A stretch of 6,601 nt of DNA from Dehalococcoidales bacterium (GCA_030615475.1 JAUWZF010000062.1:1-6601), one strand, 5' to 3'. Positions 1 to 5,253 are shown, counted from the stretch's first letter. Made by a program: numbers and translations. Notes: a model not told the origin generated them from the letters alone.

Positions 1-1500
1 ATCGCTGCCAGCGATACCGCCGCCGTAGACTGGGCTACGTGGTCGCCGGTGGGTTATCTGCTTTCGCATATCTTCCCCGCTTTTCTGGTTGAAGCCAGGA
101 ATGAAATACTGGTATGGCATCGGGCCATAATTCACACTGTCCCGGCCTTTATCCTCCTCGGCTATATCTGGTTAAACCGTTCCCGACTGCAACATATACT
201 GCTGTCGCCCATCAATATATTCTTCCGTTCGCTCAAGCCCAAAGGGGCCCTGAACCCGGTTGACTTCGAGACTACCGAGCTGTTCGGCGTATCCAAAATC
301 GAGGAATATACCTGGAAACAGCTTATGGACCTCGACGCCTGCACGCGCTGCGGGCGCTGCCAGGATGTCTGCCCCGCCAACTTCAGCGGTAAAGCCCTCA
401 ATCCCAAGCAGGTTATTCTAGACCTGAAGGACCATCTTGACGAAACATATCCCGTGCCCTGGGGGAGAAAGCCCGTCGAGTCCCGCAAGGACATGATTTC
501 CGAGGTAATTACCGACGAGGTAATCTGGGACTGCACTACCTGCCGCGCCTGTACCGAGGCATGCCCGGTTTACGTTGAGCATGTCGATAAGATAGTAGAT
601 ATGCGCCGCAATCTGGCCATGGAGCAGAGCCGGTTCCCCGAAGAGGTTCAGAACACCCTTAAGAGCCTGGGGGCCAGGGGGCATCCGTTCCGGGGAACCA
701 CCGCGACGAGAACAACCTGGTTTGAAGGGCTGGAATTAGAGGAGCTGGCAGAGGATAAGAATCCGGAGATACTGTACTGGGTGGGCTGTACGGCGGCTCT
801 TGAAGACCGTAATATGAGCGTGGCTAAAGCTGTAGTCAGTATCCTGCGGGCGGCGGGAGTGAATTTCGGAATACTCGGTGATGAAGAGAGTTGCTGCGGC
901 GACCCGGCCCGGCGCATGGGGGACGAATACCTGTTCCAGACAACCTGCCAGAGTAATATCGAGATTCTCAAGGCGCACGATATTAAAAAGATACTCACCG
1001 CCTGTCCCCATTGTTTTAATACCCTGAAACACGAGTACCCGCAGTTCGGGGGTAATTTTGAGGTTGTCCACCATACCCAGTTTATCGCTGATTTGCTCCG
1101 CGACGGCAGACTGAAACCTGGCACGTTAGATGGCGCGAAAATCGCCTATCACGATTCATGCTATCTCGGACGCTACAACGATATTTACAAAGAACCCCGG
1201 GCAATATTGAGGGCTATCCAGGGAATTAATGGTGTGGAACTCGGCCGCTGCGGGTCAAACAGCTTCTGCTGCGGCGGGGGCGGAGGCCACATGTGGATGG
1301 AAGAGGACCCGGAAAAGCGGGTCAATAACCGGAGAATCGAGGAGATAATCCAGGCGAAGGTTGATGTCGTAGCCACGGCCTGCCCGTATTGCTTGACGAT
1401 GTTCGAAGACGGTATTAAAGCAATGGAGGCGGAAGAAACCCTGCGCGTCAAGGACCTGAGCGAACTGGTTGCCAAAGCGCTGGACAGGGATAAACTCTAA
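1..1500 (+). CDS. HdrD-like (Fe-S)-binding reductase subunit, 5' end cut off by the window
   Basis: The reading frame is open to base 1, so the gene starts outside the window; the GTG at 49 is only an internal codon (numbering below counts it as residue 1). The N-terminal part looks like the last helices of a NarI/HdrE-type cytochrome b domain: a hydrophobic stretch at about 20-42 with His24, His29 and His49 as possible haem ligands, none proven. Two 4Fe-4S motifs follow, Cys98/101/104/108 and Cys162/165/168/172. Two CCG domains come next: Cys247, Cys282-Cys283 and CPHC 319-322, then Cys371, Cys407-Cys408 and CPYC 445-448. This order matches membrane-linked heterodisulfide-reductase subunit D relatives, which pass electrons between a quinone pool and a thiol/disulfide or unknown acceptor at the inner face of the membrane. 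The true partner cannot be told here. The gene ends with TAA at 1498-1500, overlapping the stop codon of the convergent gene. Confidence 0.93.
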   Translation: MAASDTAAVDWATWSPVGYLLSHIFPAFLVEARNEILVWHRAIIHTVPAFILLGYIWLNRSRLQHILLSPINIFFRSLKPKGALNPVDFETTELFGVSKIEEYTWKQLMDLDACTRCGRCQDVCPANFSGKALNPKQVILDLKDHLDETYPVPWGRKPVESRKDMISEVITDEVIWDCTTCRACTEACPVYVEHVDKIVDMRRNLAMEQSRFPEEVQNTLKSLGARGHPFRGTTATRTTWFEGLELEELAEDKNPEILYWVGCTAALEDRNMSVAKAVVSILRAAGVNFGILGDEESCCGDPARRMGDEYLFQTTCQSNIEILKAHDIKKILTACPHCFNTLKHEYPQFGGNFEVVHHTQFIADLLRDGRLKPGTLDGAKIAYHDSCYLGRYNDIYKEPRAILRAIQGINGVELGRCGSNSFCCGGGGGHMWMEEDPEKRVNNRRIEEIIQAKVDVVATACPYCLTMFEDGIKAMEAEETLRVKDLSELVAKALDRDKL

Positions 1501-1880
1501 GCTACTCCCCTCCTCATCCCCTCCCGGCACTCTTGCCTGTCCGGTCCCGGCTTCCAGCTGGCGCAGCAGGCGGGTTTTACCGGATGGATAGCGCAGGAGG
1601 CTAAACCGTCGGTATATTCCAGAAAAGCGCAGGCGCCGTTCACGTGCCGTACCAGGCGGTATTCGGAATACTGCCATCGTGAATCGTCATAAAGCCGCTC
1701 CCAGTCTTTCATGGTTATCCCCAGGAAAGAAACAATGCGTACTATATCTTCCGGGTCAACGAACGCCTGGTGCATGGTACAGCAGACACCGCACCACCGG
1801 CATGCCATCGACTCTGACTTTATGTCAGGCGTATCAAATGTATCTCGCGATAAATTTGGATTGAATTTTGCCGAATTCAT
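1497..1880 (-). CDS. YkgJ-family cysteine-cluster protein
   Basis: This 127-residue protein has the layout of the YkgJ (UPF0153/CxxCxxCC) family. It has Cys27, Cys30 and the Cys33-Cys34 pair near the N-terminus, then Cys84, Cys96, the KPACC pair Cys105-Cys106 followed by a Trp, and Cys118. The family is thought to bind zinc or an iron-sulfur cluster through these cysteines; its biochemical role is not established. The ATG at 1878-1880 is chosen because it overlaps the TGA of the upstream isochorismatase gene (ATGA), the usual sign of translational coupling. No Shine-Dalgarno is obvious, which fits coupling. A second ATG sits at codon 25, just before the first cysteine motif. The gene ends in TAG at 1497-1499, inside the end of the convergent HdrD-like gene. 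It is probably transcribed from the promoter at 2494-2522. Confidence 0.85.
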   Translation of the reverse strand: MNSAKFNPNLSRDTFDTPDIKSESMACRWCGVCCTMHQAFVDPEDIVRIVSFLGITMKDWERLYDDSRWQYSEYRLVRHVNGACAFLEYTDGLASCAIHPVKPACCASWKPGPDRQECREGMRRGVA

Positions 1881-2431
1881 TTCACGATGTTGCTGATTTG
1901 CTTGAATTTATCCCCTTTGGCCACCTTGAGCAGCTCGAACAGCGCCATCTCCATGGTCGTCGGGCTAACCCCCGCCGTCCCCATCCTTAACAGGCTGACC
2001 AGCTTATTCTCCGGCTCCCGTGAAGAAACGCAGTCGCCGACCACCTGCACCTCGTAGCCGGCCCGGAACAGGGCCATCGCCGTCTGGTAAACGCAGATAT
2101 GGGCTTCAATGCCGGCAATGAGTACCTGCTTTCTCTTTAACAACTCCAGCGACCTGCCGAAAGCCCCCTCGTCGCAGCAGTTGAAGCAGACCTTTTCTAT
2201 CGACTTAACATCCGGCAGTAGCTCTTTTATCTCCGGCAGCGTCGGGCCCAGTCCCTTCGGGTACTGCTCGGTCAGGACTATGGGTATCTCCAGCACCTGC
2301 GCCCCTTGAATAAGCTTCAGCACGTTCCGCAGGAGCTTCTCCTTATCGTGCATGACGGGGAAAAGTCTTTCCTGAAAGTCGATTAATACCAGAACGGTGT
2401 TATCGGTGGTAAGCATTGTCGGCGCGCCCAT
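1877..2431 (-). CDS. Isochorismatase-family cysteine hydrolase
   Basis: This 184-residue protein is the usual length for a single-domain isochorismatase-like (cysteine hydrolase) fold. The expected triad is visible: Asp18 in the LIDFQ motif, Lys80 in the IEKVCF segment and Cys113 in GIEAHIC, with the cis-peptide loop just before the cysteine. The family includes nicotinamidases, N-carbamoylsarcosine amidases, ureidoacrylate hydrolases and YcaC-like proteins. The tail (GTAGVSPTTMEMALFELL) resembles the YcaC-like/unknown-substrate group, so the substrate cannot be named. It is predicted to be cytosolic; no signal peptide is seen. The ATG at 2429-2431 has a GAGGT Shine-Dalgarno (2441-2445 on +) nine bases upstream; a second ATG is codon 6. 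Its TGA overlaps the ATG of the YkgJ-type gene, so the two form a coupled operon. Confidence 0.92.
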   Translation of the reverse strand: MGAPTMLTTDNTVLVLIDFQERLFPVMHDKEKLLRNVLKLIQGAQVLEIPIVLTEQYPKGLGPTLPEIKELLPDVKSIEKVCFNCCDEGAFGRSLELLKRKQVLIAGIEAHICVYQTAMALFRAGYEVQVVGDCVSSREPENKLVSLLRMGTAGVSPTTMEMALFELLKVAKGDKFKQISNIVK

Positions 2432-2463
2432 GATAAGGTTACCTCAATTAGTTAAATTCAAAC

Positions 2464-2483
2464 GCCGGACTCCTGCGCCCGGC
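2464..2483 (-). other. Small GC hairpin in the isochorismatase leader
   Basis: GCCGG and CCGGC arms enclose a ten-base loop in the 5' leader, between the predicted transcription start near 2487 and the Shine-Dalgarno at 2441-2445. The stem is five base pairs, all G-C. It may only stabilise the 5' end of the mRNA; no riboswitch class is recognised. Confidence 0.3.
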
Positions 2484-2493
2484 CTGCGTAAAC

Positions 2494-2522
2494 AGTATAG
2501 AATCTTATCTGATGTATGTCAA
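2494..2522 (-). promoter_or_regulatory. Sigma-70 promoter of the isochorismatase-YkgJ operon
   Basis: On the - strand, TTGACA (2517-2522) is followed by exactly 17 bases and TATACT (2494-2499). The -35 box is a perfect consensus and the -10 box matches five of six. Transcription should start near 2487, giving a leader of about 55 bases before the ATG at 2431. This is the best promoter in the window and suggests steady expression. Confidence 0.8.
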
Positions 2523-2554
2523 AGCGGGTGGAGTTCAAATCCAGCTTACTCACC

Positions 2555-2611
2555 TTATAGATTGCCTAAAAACAACGCCTCTTCAATAATCTCCTTAGCC
2601 TCATAGCTCAT
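2555..2611 (-). CDS. Possible 18-residue small protein or gene remnant
   Basis: An ATG at 2609-2611 opens a short frame encoding MSYEAKEIIEEALFLGNL, ending in TAA at 2555-2557. It has an AAGGGGAG Shine-Dalgarno-like sequence (2617-2624) five bases upstream and a perfect TATAAT (2641-2646) further up, though no good -35 box. The peptide is acidic and could form one amphipathic helix. It lies upstream of, and outside, the promoter of the isochorismatase operon. It could be a real microprotein, or the intact 5' end of a gene whose remainder was deleted. No homolog is recognised, and chance remains a fair explanation for a frame this short. Confidence 0.25.
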   Translation of the reverse strand: MSYEAKEIIEEALFLGNL

Positions 2612-2675
2612 CGCTACTCCCCTTCATCACGATACTGCACATTATAGTATTTGCATAATTTAGGAGGAAATGTGC

Positions 2676-2702
2676 AAAAAGTCAATATATTGAGCTTTTT
2701 TT
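2676..2702. terminator. AT-rich candidate bidirectional terminator
   Basis: AAAAAG (2676-2681) pairs with CTTTTT (2695-2700), continued inward by TCAATA/TATTGA pairing with one bulged G. A run of seven Ts (2696-2702) lies on the + side and five As (Ts on -) on the other. On the - strand it sits about 75 bases after the RidA-family stop codon. The stem has little GC, so termination may be weak. Confidence 0.35.
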
Positions 2703-2778
2703 ACGTTTACCTGATATACCGGGCTTAAAGCTAGCCAGTTTTCACCATAATTCTTTTTTATGATAAAAATTATCAGAC

Positions 2779-3261
2779 CTATTCTGGCTCAGTGCTGTCG
2801 GGCACAGTGTACCGCTTACCGTATTTTACGCCGGGTACTTCTTTACCCTCGTATATTATCTGATCCTCACCAACAACAGCTATTGCCTCGACCTCAACCA
2901 GGATATGAGGATGCCATAGCTGAACTACCTCAACAGAGGTCATCGCTGGTACGTGGTCGCCAAAGTACTTGCGGAACACGGGCATCATCTTATTTATGTC
3001 CCAGAGATGTCGGTTGAAAAAGTTCAATTTGACCACATCCTGCATGCTGGAGCCAGCCACCTCCAGCAATTCCTTCATATTCTCAAAGACCATCTCAATC
3101 TGGCCCACAAAGTCTCGCTTATGACATATCACATGGTTCTTATCCCTAGGCGTCTGTCCAGCTATATAAATAGTGTTGCCTACCCTAATGGCGTGCGAAA
3201 ACGCAAACCTCTTTCTTGCCGGCGCCAGTCTGTCCGAATAAATAATCTCCTTTTTGGCCAT
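2779..3261 (-). CDS. RidA/YjgF-family protein lacking the catalytic arginine
   Basis: This 160-residue protein has the RidA (YjgF/YER057c/UK114) fold signatures: YIAGQTPRD near 32-40, QIEMVFENMKELLEVAG at 54-70, the VVKLNFF strand at 76-82, and the C-terminal PAMTSVEVVQLWHP...VEVEAIAV block at 105-129. Classical RidA enzymes hydrolyse reactive enamines/imines with an arginine in the PAR(S/T)xVEV motif (Arg105 in E. coli RidA); here that place is Met107, while the following glutamate (Glu123) is kept. Loss of the arginine is typical of Rid subgroups without imine deaminase activity, so the name must not be read as that function. It has about 30 residues more than a minimal RidA, mainly a C-terminal tail (about 130-160). 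The ATG is supported by AGGAGGT (3270-3276) eight bases upstream. It ends with TAG. It is monocistronic and divergent from the MFS gene. Confidence 0.9.
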   Translation of the reverse strand: MAKKEIIYSDRLAPARKRFAFSHAIRVGNTIYIAGQTPRDKNHVICHKRDFVGQIEMVFENMKELLEVAGSSMQDVVKLNFFNRHLWDINKMMPVFRKYFGDHVPAMTSVEVVQLWHPHILVEVEAIAVVGEDQIIYEGKEVPGVKYGKRYTVPDSTEPE

Positions 3262-3289
3262 TATTTTTTACCTCCTATTTATTGATAGA

Positions 3290-3318
3290 ATTATAATCAA
3301 CTTTCTTAGAACAAGCAA
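3290..3318 (-). promoter_or_regulatory. Promoter of the RidA-family gene
   Basis: On -, TTGCTT (3313-3318), 17 bases, then TATAAT (3290-3295), a perfect -10 box with a three-of-six -35 box. Transcription would start near 3283, about 20 bases before the start codon, just upstream of the AGGAGGT at 3270-3276. The weak -35 and the inverted repeat at 3295-3334 hint that an activator or repressor may act here. Confidence 0.6.
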
Positions 3319-3334
3319 ACACTATTAGTTGATT
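3295..3334. repeat. Inverted repeat around the RidA-family promoter, possible operator
   Basis: AATCAACT (3295-3302) and AGTTGATT (3327-3334) are perfect 8-bp inverted arms, 24 bases apart. The left arm touches the -10 box and the right arm lies just upstream of the -35 box of the - strand promoter. Centre-to-centre spacing is 32 bp, about three helical turns, which would place both arms on the same DNA face. Binding of a regulator is an inference only. Confidence 0.35.
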
Positions 3335-3427
3335 GTAAATATCATCTTGAGGGAAGAAGCCGCTCTGAAATCAAAATTTAGACCCCTAGAAATTTGTTCA
3401 CCTTCTTTCCCCTCGTCGGGCGGCTGC

Positions 3428-3456
3428 TTTTCCTGTCGGCTGGTAACTGGTATACT
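3428..3456 (+). promoter_or_regulatory. Extended -10 promoter of the MFS gene
   Basis: TGG-TATACT (3448-3456) is an extended -10 element; 17 bases upstream of the TATACT is TTTTCC (3428-3433), a poor -35 box, as is usual for this promoter class. Transcription would start near 3463 and give a leader of about 40 bases before the TTG at 3504. Confidence 0.45.
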
Positions 3457-3503
3457 TAGTTTGAAACTGGACAGCCTTCACTCTGATAAGGAAGAACAAC
3501 CCA

Positions 3504-3998
3504 TTGAATAGCAACCCCAAAATGCTTATCGGCGATAAGCCCGGATTCTTCTATGGCTGGTACATAGTCGCCGCCTCCTGGGTGATGCTCTTTCTGGTAA
3601 GTGCGGTCGGTGTGGGTATCTTCTTCAAGCCGATACTGGAGGAGTTCGGGTGGAGCCGGGCCACCCTTTCTGCCGTCCACACGTTCGCGATGCTCCTCTT
3701 TGCCGCAGCCACGCCGTTTATCGGCAGGTTTATCGACCGCTTCGGTCCGAAGGTGATGCTCTTTATATCCCTGGCCACGCAGACCCTCAGCAGCACGGTT
3801 AACGGCCTGGCTAACGGTATCTGGCATATTTTTACCGGCCGGTTCCTGTACGAGATAAAGGCGTTGCAGGGCAGCCAGGTGCTGATAAACCGGTGGTTCG
3901 TGAAAAAGAGGGGCCGGGCGCAGGGCATCGCCGCCACCGGTCTGCCCATAGGAGCCCTGGTACTCTCGCCGCTCTCGCAATACCTGATACTTACCTAG
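3504..3998 (+). CDS. MFS transporter, N-terminal part ending at the premature TAG
   Basis: This 164-residue product carries helices 1-5 (about 19-41, 54-73, 84-104, 106-128, 141-163). It begins with the GFFYGWYIVAA segment typical of OFA/MCT-like MFS proteins and includes motif A and the cytosolic WFVKKRGRAQG loop (131-141). The TTG start has an AAGGA (3488-3492) eleven bases upstream; an ATG at codon 7 (3522) has none. Glu117 and Lys119 fall inside helix 4, where relatives usually have small glycine-rich residues, which may be early decay or a charged binding site. Alone it could not form a working transporter. Confidence 0.7.
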   Translation: MNSNPKMLIGDKPGFFYGWYIVAASWVMLFLVSAVGVGIFFKPILEEFGWSRATLSAVHTFAMLLFAAATPFIGRFIDRFGPKVMLFISLATQTLSSTVNGLANGIWHIFTGRFLYEIKALQGSQVLINRWFVKKRGRAQGIAATGLPIGALVLSPLSQYLILT

Positions 3999-4013
3999 GG
4001 CTGGCGGGAGACA

Positions 4014-4775
4014 ATGTTTTTCTGGGCAGTAGTTACCTTCGTGATACTGTTACCCCTGACCCTGCTGATACGCAACAGTCCTGAAGAGAAAGGTTGCCTC
4101 CCCGACGGTGAGCCGGTTGATGTAGCGAAACATGTTGAGCCGGAAGCTGATGTACCCCTGACGGAAATTACAGGTGCATCTGGCCATACTCTGGCTGAAG
4201 CTGCCCGGAGTAGCCCCTTCTGGCTGCTGTCGGCGGCTCATCTTATCTGCGGTATCGGCTGCGGCTTTCTGATGACCCATATCGTCATCTTCGCTACCGA
4301 TTTCGGCTACTCGGAGATGATTGGGGCTAGCCTCGTAAGCGTCCAAGGCGGTCTGAATCTAGTGGGCGTGCTGGTGACGGGTCACCTCTCCGACCGGTAT
4401 GCCCGCAGCAAAGTGCTGGCGTTGATCCATGTTGTCCGCAGCCTGTCCTTTTTTATCGCCGTCGCTTTTATTCTCCTCAGTGGCAGCCCGCTGTGGATGC
4501 TTTACCTGGCTATGGCCCTGTTCGGTTTCGGCTGGTTCACCACGTCGCCGCTGACTTCCGGGCTGGTGGCCGACCTTTTCGGGGGTTTGCGCATGGGCAC
4601 GATAATCGGCGTCACGATGTCCTGCCACACGGTTGGCATGGCGCTGGGTGCCTACGCCGGCGGCATCACTTTCGAGCTGACCGGCAGCTATTACTCGTTT
4701 TTCCTCGTCCAAGGCATTCTGGAGTTACTCGCAGCTAGCCTCGCCTTCGCTATAAAACGAAAGAAAAAGTACTAA
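4014..4775 (+). CDS. MFS transporter, C-terminal part after the premature TAG
   Basis: This open frame of 253 residues holds helices 6-12: the first at about 1-20, then a hydrophilic central loop (about 21-60) with acidic residues, the LAEAARSSPFWLLSAAHLICG helix-7 entry typical of the OFA/MCT-like group, the GHLSDRYARSK loop between helices 8 and 9, and a basic KRKKKY end. The first ATG after the stop is at 4014, 15 bases downstream, with GGGAG (4006-4010) three bases before it. That is close for a good ribosome site but possible for reinitiation. Whether it is made separately, by readthrough or not at all cannot be decided here. Confidence 0.65.
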   Translation: MFFWAVVTFVILLPLTLLIRNSPEEKGCLPDGEPVDVAKHVEPEADVPLTEITGASGHTLAEAARSSPFWLLSAAHLICGIGCGFLMTHIVIFATDFGYSEMIGASLVSVQGGLNLVGVLVTGHLSDRYARSKVLALIHVVRSLSFFIAVAFILLSGSPLWMLYLAMALFGFGWFTTSPLTSGLVADLFGGLRMGTIIGVTMSCHTVGMALGAYAGGITFELTGSYYSFFLVQGILELLAASLAFAIKRKKKY

Positions 4776-4782
4776 CGGGCTA

Positions 4783-4811
4783 TTGCAAATTGCATTTGCG
4801 CGTTATATAAT
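4783..4811 (+). promoter_or_regulatory. Sigma-70 promoter of the zinc-ribbon gene
   Basis: TTGCAA (4783-4788), 17 bases, then a perfect TATAAT (4806-4811). The -35 box matches four of six. Transcription should start near 4818, leaving a leader of about 108 bases before the TTG at 4926. No intrinsic terminator separates it from the MFS gene, whose stop codon is only a few bases upstream. Confidence 0.7.
4785..4799. repeat. Palindrome over the -35 region, possible operator
   Basis: GCAAAT-TGC-ATTTGC is a perfect 6-bp inverted repeat that overlaps the -35 box and the start of the spacer. A second pair, TGCGC (4797-4801) and GCGCA (4814-4818), brackets the -10 box. A bound repressor would block this promoter; no known binding motif is recognised. 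Confidence 0.35.
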
Positions 4812-4876
4812 ATGCGCAGTGGTTGTCAGTCTAGGTTATCACATATGCAGTTAAATTACTTTATCCCGACCCAGTT

Positions 4877-4926
4877 ACGGATGACCTTAGCTCTAACCAA
4901 CTAATAGAAGAAAGGAGGTCATCCGT
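4877..4926 (+). promoter_or_regulatory. Leader hairpin that sequesters the Shine-Dalgarno and start codon of the zinc-ribbon gene
   Basis: ACGGATGACCT (4877-4887) is the exact reverse complement of AGGTCATCCGT (4916-4926), an 11-bp perfect stem with a 28-base loop and a possible extra T-G pair inside. The 3' arm covers the second half of the strong AAAGGAGGT Shine-Dalgarno (4911-4919), the spacer and the first base of the TTG start. In the mRNA this fold would hide the ribosome site, so translation should depend on opening the stem by heat, a bound protein, a small RNA or a ligand. It fits no thermometer or riboswitch class that I recognise. Pairing is seen directly; the regulatory role is inferred. 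Confidence 0.6.
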
Positions 4927-5225
4927 TGAGTTTTGAGGACAAGGAACTCCAGTGTTCCGATTGTGGAGCTATGTTTACCTTCAATGCTGAGGAGCAAGAG
5001 TTCTTCCAATCCAAAGGCTACACTAATGAACCCAAGCGGTGCCCGGAATGCCGACAGGCAAGGAAGGCCGAGCGATACGGTTCCAGCGGCGGCTACAGGA
5101 CACGTCAGATGTTCCCCGCAGTTTGCGCCGAGTGTGGCAAGGATACAGAAGTACCTTTTGAGCCCCGTGAAGGCAGACCGGTATATTGCAGCGAATGCTT
5201 CAATAAAATCAGGACTAACCAGTAA
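4926..5225 (+). CDS. Small double zinc-ribbon protein
   Basis: This 99-residue protein has two zinc-binding modules. Cys10/Cys13 with Cys39/Cys42 form an N-terminal zinc ribbon (LQCSDCGAMFTF...KRCPECR), followed by a basic, Gly/Ser-rich linker (about 43-62). Cys67/Cys70 with Cys88/Cys91 form a second ribbon (VCAECGKDTEVPFEP...PVYCSECF). The pattern is that of zinc-ribbon domain proteins (zf-trcl type and CxxC-x17-CxxC) common in Chloroflexota and candidate phyla, of unknown function; nucleic-acid binding is plausible from the basic linker but unproven. No signal peptide is seen. The TTG start is set by AAAGGAGGT (4911-4919), six bases upstream, and by the family-typical MSFEDKxLxC opening. 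It is a single-gene unit, with its own promoter and a strong terminator; the start-site hairpin suggests control of translation. Confidence 0.88.
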   Translation: MSFEDKELQCSDCGAMFTFNAEEQEFFQSKGYTNEPKRCPECRQARKAERYGSSGGYRTRQMFPAVCAECGKDTEVPFEPREGRPVYCSECFNKIRTNQ

Positions 5226-5253
5226 TAGCCCGAACGCATAAAGGACACAAATA

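Larger units (their letters stand above)
2432..2778. other. Intergenic region of 347 bases
   Basis: Read from right to left, this stretch holds a candidate AT-rich terminator (2676-2702), a TATAAT box on - (2641-2646), a possible 18-codon ORF on - (2555-2611), and the strong - strand promoter at 2494-2522. The transcript leader follows, with a small GC hairpin (GCCGG at 2464-2468 pairing with CCGGC at 2479-2483, ten-base loop). A perfect AT-only palindrome, TGATAA-AAA-TTATCA, lies at 2761-2775 just past the RidA-family stop codon; it has no T-run on the proper side to act as a - strand terminator. No long gene or RNA gene is recognised. Confidence 0.6.
3504..4775 (+). pseudogene. MFS transporter gene (OFA/MCT-like) interrupted by an in-frame TAG
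   Basis: Read through the TAG at 3996-3998, this frame encodes a 423-residue, 12-helix major facilitator transporter, a normal full length. The two parts are in the same frame with no missing sequence: the bases after the stop (GWRET) are the expected continuation of the LIxxxGWR segment at the end of helix 5 of this family. Family relatives commonly have a Tyr before GWR, so a single change of TAT or TAC to TAG would explain the break. Motif A is present at residues 74-83 (GRFIDRFGPK) and its repeat GHLSDRYARSK occurs in the second half. The OFA/MCT-like group moves small organic acids; the substrate here is unknown. No frameshift and no other stop is seen, so the lesion is recent, a sequence error, or suppressed. 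Confidence 0.75.

Noticed and set aside
2521..2555. A tRNA T-loop-like GTTCAAATCC followed by a CACC end at 2525-2554.
   Set aside because: The flanking bases do not form a five-base-pair T stem (TGGAG against CCAGC fails), and no anticodon arm or matching acceptor stem is seen upstream.
2761..2775. Palindrome TGATAA-AAA-TTATCA just after the RidA-family gene as its terminator.
   Set aside because: The stem is nearly all A-T and is followed on the - strand by As, not Ts.
2953..3285. A 110-codon + frame opposite the RidA-family gene, and similar long frames opposite the other genes.
   Set aside because: They are antisense shadows of well-supported genes, with no ribosome sites or recognisable motifs.
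3349..3414. Imperfect pairing of GAGGGAAGAAG with CTTCTTTCCCCTC upstream of the MFS gene.
   Set aside because: The arms need two bulged bases and a loop of about 40 bases, and lie upstream of the predicted transcription start, so neither an RNA structure nor an operator is well supported.
3329..3511. A 60-codon + frame in the RidA-MFS intergenic region.
   Set aside because: It has no ribosome site, overlaps the RidA-family promoter repeat and the MFS start, and shows no family features.
3996..3998. Pyrrolysine as the meaning of the TAG in the MFS gene.
   Set aside because: Pyrrolysine is known mainly from methylamine methyltransferases, and three neighbouring genes end in TAG. The context (before GWR) suggests a lost tyrosine codon.
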